A stretch of 10,645 nt of DNA. Origin: an uncultured Eubacterium sp. (lineage in GTDB: Bacteria > Bacillota_A > Clostridia > Lachnospirales > Lachnospiraceae). The translations under genes were made by a program, and so were the position numbers. The notes beneath the pieces are model-generated. The model was not told where the DNA came from, made no database searches, and saw nothing but the letters and a program-made list of their open reading frames with translations. Below are positions 1 through 8,096 of the stretch, in pieces. Positions within the stretch are counted from its first letter, which is position 1. Each line of letters starts with the position of its first letter. The stretch spans positions 1-10,645 of the forward strand of contig CAQBGY010000088.1 in the NCBI GenBank assembly GCA_948759685.1. The letters are read 5' to 3'.

Positions 1-1
1 C

Positions 2-289
2 CTGCGCCTTGACAAATCCGACTATTCCACTTATACGTCCATGTTTGATATGTTCTGCGCATGGCAGGAGCAAGCCGCCAAATTGGAGCAGGGCGAGATT
101 ACCAAAGAGGAATACGACCAGTGGCGGTACAAGTACCCCGAACTGGACACTTCGCATCATTGGGCGAAAGTCCCCTCACAGGCGGTCAGTGATTATATGC
201 TTAATGGATGCGCAAGCGCATCCATGGAAGAATTTCAGAAAATCGAGAAAGAAGAAAAGAAAACAGCGAAAAAGAAAAAACAGAAATAA
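2..289 (+). CDS. C-terminal end of an unidentified protein, cut by the window edge
   Basis: An open frame runs in from the left edge and ends at TAA 287-289, giving 95 visible residues with no start codon that has a convincing ribosome binding site. Internal ATGs such as the one at 41 are probably just methionines. The visible part is hydrophilic and helix-prone, has aromatic segments (FCAWQEQAAKLEQG, EEYDQWRYKYPELD) and ends in a lysine-rich tail (KKTAKKKKQK) that suggests contact with nucleic acid. I do not firmly recognise it. The C-terminus of a mobile-element protein such as a recombinase is possible, but that is only an impression. Base composition is richer in GC than the defence block to its right and closer to the mobilisation genes. 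A hairpin terminator follows about 10 bp after the stop. A perfect inverted repeat lies in the coding sequence near the end and encodes the odd stretch NGCASASM. Confidence 0.6.
   Translation: MRLDKSDYSTYTSMFDMFCAWQEQAAKLEQGEITKEEYDQWRYKYPELDTSHHWAKVPSQAVSDYMLNGCASASMEEFQKIEKEEKKTAKKKKQK
204..225. repeat. Perfect 10-bp inverted repeat with 2-base loop inside the 3' end of the first gene
   Basis: ATGGATGCGC, then AA, then GCGCATCCAT: ten perfectly paired bases around a two-base centre. It is in frame with the coding sequence and encodes a small low-complexity stretch before the charged tail. It may be a protein-binding palindrome, a small inserted palindromic unit, or chance. Confidence 0.6.
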
Positions 290-298
290 GCATAAAAA

Positions 299-346
299 GA
301 CCTTGCCGATATTCAGTTTTCATATCTGAAAATCAGCAAGGTTTTT
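299..346. terminator. Bidirectional hairpin terminator between convergent genes
   Basis: ACCTTGC at 300-306 pairs with GCAAGGT at 335-341 or so, and GAT/ATC and TTCAG/CTGAA segments extend the stem towards a loop near 317-325. On the plus strand the stem is followed directly by a T-run (GGTTTTTC), which fits termination of the gene ending at 289. On the minus strand the stem is followed by TCTTTTT, so the same hairpin can end leftward transcription from the defence operon. Confidence 0.8.
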
Positions 347-349
347 CAT

Positions 350-616
350 CTGCCATTGATGTAATTATTTAGTGCGTGATGTTGAAAATGTTGCTAAATC
401 GTTGCCAGTTCTTAAACAAATTTGTTTGGAAACTGCATAAACACTAGGTTCTTAAAGCCCATTTCATCACTCGAACTCTTTTTCCGGTTCGCTGCAAGTC
501 CTGTTTTTCGTTGCATTCTCTCTATAAATCGCATCATTTTGATACGGTTTTATTTCTCGTTTATATGGTCTCAAATCTGGTGTACCCATTTTGTACCCAA
601 ACAACATCTGTTTACC
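350..616. other. Mostly non-coding stretch downstream of the ATPase gene; doubtful small ORFs only
   Basis: No confident gene is seen here. On the minus strand a 46-codon frame (467-607) starts 9 bp after the ATPase stop with a good GAGG site 7 bases before its ATG. It encodes MLFGYKMGTPDLRP and ends with PEKEFE. A second minus-strand frame overlaps its end, starting near 535 and running to about 420 (contains ERMQRKTGLAANRKK). Neither matches a family I know; both are short and overlap each other. The sequence GTACCCA occurs twice, 6 bases apart (about 580-598). The stretch may be a remnant of the 3' end of an integrase gene or an attachment region, but nothing visible proves this. Confidence 0.35.
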
Positions 617-2781
617 TCACACTTGATCTGTCCCCAAATTATATCTAAGTGCCTCGTTCTCCACAAATTTTTCAGCATATTCACTATATTCTGCTGGTAC
701 AATATTAAACCTACGAACATCCAATGAATATAAATAGTCATTTTCAATGTGAAAAGTTTCATCTACATATTTTCGTAAAACATCATTGTATTCTCGTAAT
801 CGTTTTCTTGCCTCCTCATCACTTTCTACATAATAACGTAAAATCAACAGCTTTTCATAATCGCTACAATTCATTTCCTTATAGTTTTTTATCAATTCTT
901 CTGGTGTATATTTTTGAAGCAATGCTTTATAATCAAATTCCGCAATGTATTCCTTTATGATTTTTGTTCCATTTGCTACTTCATTAACAGATAAGTGTAG
1001 ATTTCCATCATTATCTCTGCTTTCATTTTCACGCCTATGCATCAGGCTTGAAAGAATATTATATGCATCAGATTCAGCCCTTGGATTAGCAAATTGGTGT
1101 TCTATATATTTTCTTAAACTTCCTACTCTCGCAGCAATGTGTAAAGTTTCATCTTTTGCCAATTCTTTCAGCAGCACCACAGACGACATCATATCTTCAT
1201 TTTCTCTTATATTCGTACACGATATTTCACCATTTATATTTTCCACATAATACGCTATATTTGAACTTTTATCCTGTTTCCCAGAATGTGTTTGAATGTA
1301 ATCAATTACTGGTTCAAAATCATGTGTAAGTAATAATACTGTTCTTTGATACAAGCTATTATTTTTGTCGCCCGTTTTGAACAGCCTGTTTATAATTGCA
1401 TATTTTTTATTGCTGTCAAATGAAGAAATGGGATCATCTAAAATAATGATATCTGCATCTTTACTTATTGCATCAAACATAAACATAACAAGAGCAAAAG
1501 CATGTCTTTCTCCCCAGCTTAAATGCTCATTTGGCATATCCAAATCTTTACAGCTTTTATCCGGCAAAATATATTCCAATTTTGCTATAGCATTATCTTC
1601 CCTATCAATTTCTACATCAAAATAATATTTAAAACCAGCTAATTGTAAAAAAGTATTTATATCATCTGTTCTACTTTTGATTTTCTCACTAAGATATTTA
1701 TTATATTTTGCAATCTCACCCTTTAGTTTTCCAATACCAGTAAGCATCTCATCTATTTTTTGATTTACATTGCCCAAATGCTCTCTTGCGAAGTCGGTTG
1801 TAAAATATGAATCTATAGCTGTGAAATCTATTTTCATATCCAACAACATTTTTTCCAATTCTTTAAGATTATCCTTATTTACCGTTGAACCATTAAATTC
1901 TTTTATCTTCGTAAGTTGACTTAACAAATGTTCAGCTTCTGCATTCAGCTTTACAAGATGAGTTTCTAAAGACGCTTTATTTCCTTCTATTCCAAAAAAA
2001 GACTTTAGTTGCACAACTTTTTCACTATCTATAAATTCCTTCAATCCATCCAAAACGCTAAGAATTAAATTCGCTATTTCTACACTGCTTTTATCAAAAC
2101 TTTCTGTAAAAATCCTATTTCTTGTTTTTGTTTCTTCATCATCTCCACTTGTACAATATGGGCATACACCTTTTTGTCCAAATTGCTGATATCCTTGCAA
2201 TCTCCAGACAGCCCACTTAGTTACACAATCATCTTCAAAAAACGGTTTCATACTCTCTAACGCTTTGGGCGGATTGAAATAAGCACCTTTTCCGTCAAAA
2301 ATGCCTTTTGCACTTCTTTTATCAATTTGTTGGTTTGCGCCCACCTTAATCTTACCCAGAAACAACTGCAACTGATTCATCAGCATAATAATATCTTCGT
2401 CATCAAGAATTACTGTTCTTAAGTTTTGCAATTCAGCATCAACCGCAAGCTTAGCCGCATCATACTCTGGTGTTCTGAGCAATACATCAAATGCATTTTG
2501 TATAACAGTATCTTTTTGATATACATACTGCTTAACATACTCATCATCAAATACCAAATTTTTTCACTTGAAATGCCTGAAACAATAGGTTCGTTCCCTT
2601 TTTCTTTTAATCCATAAGGTCTTAGCATATCTAATTTCTGTCCTTGAGAAATCAATGAAATTGCTCGTGCAATTGTAGATTTTCCACTTCCATTTCTTCC
2701 AAAAAATATATTCATGTTTTTTTCTTTAATACATATATTTGCCGATTTTATGTTATTACAATTTTCAATATGAATTAACAT
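617..2781 (-). pseudogene. PrrC/RloC-like AAA (ABC-type) ATPase, split by a one-base frameshift
   Basis: The gene starts at ATG 2781-2779 behind a GGGAG site 8 bases upstream. Its first 74 codons carry Walker A (FGRNGSGKST, residues 27-36). At a run of six A's (plus-strand T's 2559-2564) the frame must shift by -1 to continue as NLVFDDEYVKQYV. The joined protein would have 721 residues with nothing missing. The downstream frame holds CPYC (about 207-210), like the zinc-binding CxxC of RloC-type proteins, helical coiled-coil segments, an ABC signature LSWGER (421-426), Walker B IIILDDP (445-451) followed by SSFD, and an H-loop LLLTHD (483-488). The C-terminal part has RKYIEH (557-562), which could be read as an R-x3-E or Rx4H nuclease motif. 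PrrC and RloC are tRNA anticodon nucleases activated when phage disturbs the host. Here the role is inferred. Without the shift only a 120-residue product with a nonsense tail is made. A TTG at 2557 could start a 646-residue protein, but it would lack Walker A and has no ribosome binding site. Confidence 0.75.
2559..2564 (-). other. Frameshift site: run of six A's in the ATPase gene
   Basis: On the minus strand the bases read AGTGAAAAAATTTGG. In the upstream frame this gives S-E-K-I-W. One more A, or a -1 slip, gives S-E-K-N-L-V-F-D, which restores the conserved-looking VFDDEYV segment. A TGA in the downstream frame lies at 2566-2564, so the shift cannot occur earlier than the A-run. The motif does not fit the strict X-XXY-YYZ heptamer for tandem slippage, because the second codon is ATT. 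Confidence 0.8.
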
Positions 2782-2896
2782 TATATATGCTCCCTTCTTC
2801 TATAACCCACTCTTTTTAAACATAAACACATTATCGTGTACATTGCCGATTCAGTATTCAATTACATGTATTCCATCTATAATTTAATTCCCAGCC

Positions 2897-3124
2897 TTAC
2901 CTAAACCTTGCCTGTAAATTCAGCTTAATAAACATCTCGCCATTTTCTTCATACAAGCTCATATATCCATGTCTACTTGTAGACGCTCTTTCCAATATCG
3001 TATTATCCAATAGATACTGTTCAAAAAAGTTTCGATTATATATTAAATCTGCATCAATATATATAAAATCAATGTATACTCCCAAACTGTCTACAAATAC
3101 ATAGACAATACTTGAATCAAGCAC
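2897..3124 (-). CDS. Unrecognised 75-residue protein, coupled to the methyltransferase gene
   Basis: The GTG start at 3124-3122 overlaps the methyltransferase stop by 8 bases, and AGGAAAG lies about 6 bases upstream inside that gene, so translational coupling is likely. The protein is 75 residues, rich in hydrophobic and aromatic residues in its first half (VYVFVDSLGVYIDFIYID) in a beta-strand-like pattern, and ends NLQARFR. There is no clear signal peptide, membrane helix of usual length, or known motif. It could be a small accessory protein of the restriction system, or the surviving start of a longer gene whose remainder has been lost, since about 115 bp of AT-rich non-coding DNA separates it from the ATPase start. 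The overlap and ribosome binding site make expression plausible; the function is unknown. Confidence 0.55.
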   Translation of the reverse strand: MLDSSIVYVFVDSLGVYIDFIYIDADLIYNRNFFEQYLLDNTILERASTSRHGYMSLYEENGEMFIKLNLQARFR

Positions 3125-4745
3125 TTTTTTCTTTCCTGCCCAATCTTCTTTCGCTAAGCTTTAACCAAATATTCCGCAGCATTTTCGCCTCATTATTAGA
3201 CAATCCCAATCCATTTACAAGCAAAACCCTATCAGAATAGTCCAATACTTCTTCAATTTTATTATCCCGGATCAACTGGTCTATTTTTTTTACATCTAAT
3301 AGTTCTGCGTTCTTCATCGGAATCATCAGTTTACGGATTTCACTCGGCTCAAAAGTCAATACCCCGCCGCCATAGCTTCTCCCGGTAACTTCCGCCAATG
3401 CAAGTGTAAAAGAATTTAAAAATGCTGCTGCTATATATTCAGGATGCACTCCGTCCAAAAACCTGATTTTATGAATCGTATCTGTGCTTACCGCATTAGC
3501 ATAATTGAGAATGATACGGGGATAACGGTTTACCTGTCTTAAAATAAATGCATCCGGCTCCCACGACTGCGGAACGCAATACCAATTCTTGCGTATCCTG
3601 CATTTATATCCCTTATTAAACCCTAATTTTTCCCCATACTTTATATACTCCTGTTCTTCTCTGCTTAACTCAGAGAACGGAACATCTTTTGGTGCAAACA
3701 TATATACCTTTTTTCCTTTTTCAACCAGATTCTTAAAATCCCGTTCTGATAAAATAACCCCTTTCAATTGTTCCGTTTTTCCAATAATCATGCGGGTGGC
3801 TTTTCCCAATTGATATTCTTTAACCATTTCATGGTTTAGCAGGAAAAAAGAATTTTCACCGCTAACAAGTCCCACATTAATCTCAAACAAATCAGTTGCA
3901 GGCACAATATCAGCATTGCTGCGCAGTTTACGCATAAGCTCAATTTCTTCACAGGACAGAAAGTATTTTATCCATTTTTCATCACTATGGTTTAGTTCTT
4001 TTACCTCATATTCATAAAAATTAGTTAAATCTAAATTGTCCAAATCATCCAAATCATTCAACTCAATAACTTGTATTCCCTTATTGTCCGAAGTTTTCTC
4101 GCCTAACAGCAAAATAACTTCCTGTTGAATATCCTCAAAAACTATTTTCTGAAACGTGATTAAGATTAGCCTATCAAAATATTTCGCCAAAAACTCCCTC
4201 GTTTCGCCTGCATAACTTACCTGAAATAATTCAGCAGGGATAACCATACCAATTTTTCCGCTTTCTGACAAAGCAAGCGACGATAGCACCAGAAATGGCA
4301 GCCACATATTGGTTAATTTATTCGGGTGCAATCCTGCGCTTCGCATAAGCTGAAAGGCGATCTCTCTGGAACCAGCATCCACATTCTGATAACGAATAAA
4401 TGGCGGATTGCCTATAATCACATCAAATTTCTGTTTTCCCTCAATATTCTCTTTATAAAATCCAAAAAAGTCTTCAGATATTACTTTTGTACCATATGTA
4501 GATGCCTTCTTTGCTTCTCTCTCAACCAACTCAACTCCAACAATCCTATCTTTTATAGAGAAATCCGGGTTGATTTCCATTACTTTCTCTACTGTTGCTT
4601 TCAAAAAAACGCCATCACCACAACTCGGTTCTAATACGCTTTTTGTGTTGCCATCAATTGCCCAATCACATATAAATCGCGCAATTGGCTCTGGCGTATA
4701 ATAACCTCCACGTAATTTCTCCAATCCCACTTCACTTTTCATCAT
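3117..4745 (-). CDS. N6-adenine DNA methyltransferase, M.Eco57I/TaqI-like companion methylase
   Basis: This 542-residue protein should methylate adenine in the recognition site of the neighbouring restriction enzyme, using S-adenosylmethionine. Motifs occur in the order typical of gamma-class amino-methyltransferases: GGYYTP (motif X, 13-18), LEPSCGDGVF (motif I, SAM binding, 38-47), GVEL (motif II, 70-73), SEDFF (motif III, about 90-94) and NPPF (motif IV, catalytic, 113-116). The C-terminal half, including SYGGGVLTFEPSEI, is probably the target recognition domain. From memory, M.Eco57I is about 540 residues and its partner enzyme about 1000, which matches this pair closely. The start overlaps the upstream gene by 14 bases. 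A strong AAAGGAG site lies 4 bases before the first ATG and 7 before the second (4742), so the second ATG may be the real start. A companion methylase is needed in such systems because the fused enzyme usually modifies one strand only. Confidence 0.9.
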   Translation of the reverse strand: MMKSEVGLEKLRGGYYTPEPIARFICDWAIDGNTKSVLEPSCGDGVFLKATVEKVMEINPDFSIKDRIVGVELVEREAKKASTYGTKVISEDFFGFYKENIEGKQKFDVIIGNPPFIRYQNVDAGSREIAFQLMRSAGLHPNKLTNMWLPFLVLSSLALSESGKIGMVIPAELFQVSYAGETREFLAKYFDRLILITFQKIVFEDIQQEVILLLGEKTSDNKGIQVIELNDLDDLDNLDLTNFYEYEVKELNHSDEKWIKYFLSCEEIELMRKLRSNADIVPATDLFEINVGLVSGENSFFLLNHEMVKEYQLGKATRMIIGKTEQLKGVILSERDFKNLVEKGKKVYMFAPKDVPFSELSREEQEYIKYGEKLGFNKGYKCRIRKNWYCVPQSWEPDAFILRQVNRYPRIILNYANAVSTDTIHKIRFLDGVHPEYIAAAFLNSFTLALAEVTGRSYGGGVLTFEPSEIRKLMIPMKNAELLDVKKIDQLIRDNKIEEVLDYSDRVLLVNGLGLSNNEAKMLRNIWLKLSERRLGRKEKSA

Positions 4746-7737
4746 CGTACTCCTTTACTGATCCATATAGCTTTGAAATCAAATCATCCAAGTGTTGTGA
4801 TTCTGTTTCAATCAGGCGGCAATACCTGTTTTTCTGCTCTTTTGTTTTCTGGGTATTCCGTTGCCGCTTTAACTCCATAATATTTTTTACACTGGAAACA
4901 ATTTCGTCATGCTTCTTCGTTTCCTCTACATTTTCAAAATCTATTCTATATATTAGAAGCCTTGCAATAAACTGTTTTCCATGAGAATAATAATCTCCAC
5001 GAAAGGTACTGGCATTACTCTTGACAACACGTTCTAACAGCCAATAATTCAATAGTGCCTGTATATAATACAAAGATTCCTTTGTCGAGATTTTTTTCTC
5101 AAGACCATAGAAAGGCCCATTTCCACCACCGGTAAAGCAGGTTGTTTTATCATCATAGACATAATTTCCTTCTGTTGATAAAACTGACCAGATTAAATGT
5201 TCTCCTTTCGAAAAACGCTTTATGCTTTGGCTTCTCCCAAACTGATACCAATTATCTTCTGTTCTGTGCGGAACACTTCTCTTTTCCAAATCTTCCTTAA
5301 ACTCTTCTAAATATGCAAGTGTTTTGGGAAAAGTTGCTTTCATTTCATCTATAGAATAGAGAATTGGTTTCCCTTTTACTGTATGATACGGGAATATCAG
5401 CCTCATGTTTGGTTCAACATCTGCATATCTTTCTAACTGAATATCATAAATACATGGCTTCAGTATATCTGTTTCAATACATTGCTCCTTCCCCCGGCAA
5501 TCAACAAAATAGGTCAGTCCATTTTCCTCTTTTTGTACTTTTATAATATATATCGTATCCGCGCTGGTCTGCAAACCAACAAATATGTCTGATATTTCTT
5601 CTAAGGGCTGGCACTTATCTTTTATCTTTTCCAGCAGCAAAACAATGTCCTCGGATAAAAAACTCCAAGGTGCCGTACTTAAATATTCAACAGGATATTC
5701 CCGCAATTCCACTTGATTTGCAGCATAATATTCATTCAGGTTCTTCACAAAACCAATTTTAAATTTTTTATGATTCGTCTTTTCCAAAAACAAAAGACAC
5801 GTATATGTGCTTTTCCCTTTAAAAACCTGCTCAGTTCCAAAGTGAATGATTTTTTCAACACATTTCTTTTCGGAAAGCATTGTACGAAGTACAGCGCCTG
5901 CCTTAATCAGCATAAACTTATGAGGAACAATATAGCCTAATCTTCCATTGGGAGCTAACAGTTCCAATCCCCGTTCCAAAAACAGATAATATTTATCCAT
6001 CAACTCTGATTTCGATGTTTCAAATTCCGAAATATCTGATTTAAGATATTGATATTCACTTTCTGAATAATGTACCATATTCTGCACCCTGATATAAGGC
6101 GGATTTCCTATAATGGCATCAAATTTTCCCCCTTTAAATTCTGCATTCCAATCAAAGAGTTTAATTTTTGATATAAGTTCTGCATCTTCATAAAAATGAC
6201 TGTTGTAAGTCAGATATTTGGAATCTACAAGACTATTCCCATTCCGAATATTATCATCTAAATTTGGCAGGACTTTACCATGTGTACTGACAGAATAATT
6301 TTTTATTTCATCTAGAGAAACATCCTCTATCAGTTTAACAAGCAGACTAAATTTAGCAACTTCTGTCGCCAGATTATCTATATCAACACCATAAATATTT
6401 TGTTTCAGTATCTGATACTTTTTATCAAAGGAAAGTGTATAAAAATCTTGCCCCTTTGGAATGAGAATCCCTCTCTGCAATGCACTATCCTTATCCATTT
6501 CAATATAATACATTGTATAACAGTTCAAAATATATTCATATGCAGACAACAGGAAATTACCTGATCCACAACAAATATCTACAATGCGATATGTATTCCA
6601 TTTAGCGAAAAACTCATATTTATATAACGGTTCTAATGTCTGCCCAACAATAATATCTGTTATATTCTTTGGCGTATTAACGACTCCTTGTGAATCTATT
6701 ATTTCTGTTTTCTTTTCTACAACAACTTTTGTGTCAGAAATTGCAATTTTTTCTTCTAAAAACAATTCATAGATCTGCCCTATAATATATGGATCAACAA
6801 TGCTAAATTCATAACAACTATTTGGATAATACAATTCTTTAAAAATATGAATCAGCAATGCATCTGTAATTTGAATATTTTCCTCATCAATTAACTCAAA
6901 TAACCCGGAATTATATTTTTTATCCGCCGCATCAAACAGTTTTCTTAATTCAATATATGTTTTTATTCTCTTTAAAGTCTCATATTGTTCAAGATTCCTA
7001 TCCTCACAAATGCGCAGAAAAACAATCCGATTGATAATCCTCTGAACAAAAACATTTAAGGATTCTTCATCTAAATCCGGATTGTTGTTGTATATATCCT
7101 GACTTAAAGAATAACGCCATTCTTTTATTTGAGTGAGAAAATATTTATCAAATGGTTCTTTACGAAATGTATCTGCAACTTTGTCAAATATTTCAAAAAA
7201 TTTTCCTGATACAACCGAAGCATAAGACAGCAATCGTGAAATCTCAGGGTAATTATCAACATACTCTGTATAGTGGTAATGTGCAACCATTGCCTTTGAT
7301 ACTTCGTCATTTTCACTGGGTTTAATAGAAGTATCGTATATTATCATGTCAGTAAAGTTTGACAAAACCGATACCTTCAAATTCCCATTCCATCCATACC
7401 GACGTGTCTGAAATGCAGCTTCCTTGTTTTCCATAATATTAACGCTTGGCTTTTTCGTTTCAAGGAAAAAGCAGACTTCCGTTCCTAAATGAAATGCGTA
7501 GTCCGGCTTCTTTTTTCTATTTTCTCCGTTTTCCTCGACGTATACAGCCGCTTCATGTTTTACTTCACGAAGATGCTGCGGAAGTTTCTTTTTGTTAAGC
7601 ACATCCCATCCCAAAATTTCAAAAAACGGATTCACAAAGTCATTCCTTACTTCTGTTTCATTATAATCCGCTTGGATATACTGGGCAAAATGCTCCGCAT
7701 AGGCTCTAACCAGTTCTATCAGTCTATTATCCTGCAT
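4732..7737 (-). CDS. Type IIG restriction-modification enzyme, Eco57I-like
   Basis: One 1001-residue chain combines nuclease, methylase and specificity parts. Near the N-terminus P78-D79, then 13 residues, then E93-T-K95 form a PD-(D/E)xK nuclease site; the PD-x13-ExK spacing is the one I recall for Eco57I. A helical connector follows (about 180-340). The methyltransferase core has VNTP (motif X, about 353-356), VDICCGSGNF (motif I, 386-395), GVDID (motif II, 450-454) and GNPPY (motif IV, 544-548), so it transfers methyl groups to adenine N6. The C-terminal third (about 690-1001) should be the target recognition domain, ending in a charged helical tail. Such enzymes cut at a fixed distance from an asymmetric site and are stimulated by SAM. 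The DNA sequence recognised cannot be read from the protein. The gene begins 10 bp after the regulator's stop. Its best SD-like sequence (AGAAAGG) is distant, 13 bases before ATG, and overlaps the regulator's end, suggesting modest, coupled translation. Confidence 0.92.
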   Translation of the reverse strand: MQDNRLIELVRAYAEHFAQYIQADYNETEVRNDFVNPFFEILGWDVLNKKKLPQHLREVKHEAAVYVEENGENRKKKPDYAFHLGTEVCFFLETKKPSVNIMENKEAAFQTRRYGWNGNLKVSVLSNFTDMIIYDTSIKPSENDEVSKAMVAHYHYTEYVDNYPEISRLLSYASVVSGKFFEIFDKVADTFRKEPFDKYFLTQIKEWRYSLSQDIYNNNPDLDEESLNVFVQRIINRIVFLRICEDRNLEQYETLKRIKTYIELRKLFDAADKKYNSGLFELIDEENIQITDALLIHIFKELYYPNSCYEFSIVDPYIIGQIYELFLEEKIAISDTKVVVEKKTEIIDSQGVVNTPKNITDIIVGQTLEPLYKYEFFAKWNTYRIVDICCGSGNFLLSAYEYILNCYTMYYIEMDKDSALQRGILIPKGQDFYTLSFDKKYQILKQNIYGVDIDNLATEVAKFSLLVKLIEDVSLDEIKNYSVSTHGKVLPNLDDNIRNGNSLVDSKYLTYNSHFYEDAELISKIKLFDWNAEFKGGKFDAIIGNPPYIRVQNMVHYSESEYQYLKSDISEFETSKSELMDKYYLFLERGLELLAPNGRLGYIVPHKFMLIKAGAVLRTMLSEKKCVEKIIHFGTEQVFKGKSTYTCLLFLEKTNHKKFKIGFVKNLNEYYAANQVELREYPVEYLSTAPWSFLSEDIVLLLEKIKDKCQPLEEISDIFVGLQTSADTIYIIKVQKEENGLTYFVDCRGKEQCIETDILKPCIYDIQLERYADVEPNMRLIFPYHTVKGKPILYSIDEMKATFPKTLAYLEEFKEDLEKRSVPHRTEDNWYQFGRSQSIKRFSKGEHLIWSVLSTEGNYVYDDKTTCFTGGGNGPFYGLEKKISTKESLYYIQALLNYWLLERVVKSNASTFRGDYYSHGKQFIARLLIYRIDFENVEETKKHDEIVSSVKNIMELKRQRNTQKTKEQKNRYCRLIETESQHLDDLISKLYGSVKEYDDEK

Positions 7738-7747
7738 AAAATATTTC

Positions 7748-7963
7748 TTACCTTTCTAAATCTTGATGGACTATTTCGACTATATCACTTATATCACAAT
7801 TCAATTCTTTGCATATTTTTTCTATAACTGTTAAAGTCACTGTTTCTCCATTCGTCATCTTTGCAATAGTGCCATTACTAAGACCAGTACAAGCCTTTAA
7901 ATCTCCTTTATTCATTCCCTTATCGATTAAGATTTTCCACAGTCCATTATATGAAATTGCCAT
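7748..7963 (-). CDS. Small Cro/CI-type helix-turn-helix regulator
   Basis: A 71-residue protein that is almost entirely one helix-turn-helix domain of the Cro/C1 (YozG-like) kind: YNGLWKILIDKGMNKGDL, then the recognition region TGLSNGTIAKMTNGE, then the closing helices VIEKICKELNCDISDIV. It is the first gene of the defence operon, 10 bp before the restriction enzyme gene, and sits under a near-consensus promoter. Start ATG 7963-7961 is preceded by AAGGTG about 4-5 bases upstream. By position it plays the part of the controller (C) proteins of type II restriction systems, which delay restriction until methylation is established. It could instead simply repress its own promoter. No clear operator palindrome was found. 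Confidence 0.9.
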   Translation of the reverse strand: MAISYNGLWKILIDKGMNKGDLKACTGLSNGTIAKMTNGETVTLTVIEKICKELNCDISDIVEIVHQDLER

Positions 7964-8008
7964 ATCACACCTTATTTCTTAGAATTGAAAAATTAAATAT
8001 TTTGTTTC

Positions 8009-8037
8009 ATTATACGTTATCCGCTTTTTTTAGTCAA
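8009..8037 (-). promoter_or_regulatory. Strong sigma-A type promoter of the defence operon
   Basis: On the minus strand TTGACT (8037-8032) is followed after exactly 17 bases by a perfect TATAAT (8014-8009). Transcription would start near 8002, about 40 bases before the regulator's ATG. An imperfect symmetric stretch, ATAACGTATAA, overlaps the -10 box and could be an operator, but this is weak. Confidence 0.88.
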
Positions 8038-8096
8038 GCAAGGCATCTAAAAATATAGAGGATTTGTTCACATTTTAAGATATTTCTCAAATTACT

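Noticed and set aside
2555..2566. Classical programmed -1 frameshift heptamer
   Set aside because: The in-frame codons are AAA ATT, so the second tRNA could not re-pair after a slip. Only single-codon slippage on AAA or transcript slippage would work, and no stimulatory structure was evident.
2830..2861. Separate promoter for the ATPase gene (TTGAAT and GATAAT on the minus strand)
   Set aside because: The spacer is 20 bases, too long for a usual sigma-A promoter, and both boxes are imperfect. The ATPase may still have its own promoter, but it cannot be shown.
3589..7827. Several plus-strand frames of 60-112 codons across the restriction and methylase genes
   Set aside because: All lie opposite genes with clear motifs, have Phe/Ser/Ile-rich AT-driven composition and no good ribosome binding sites.
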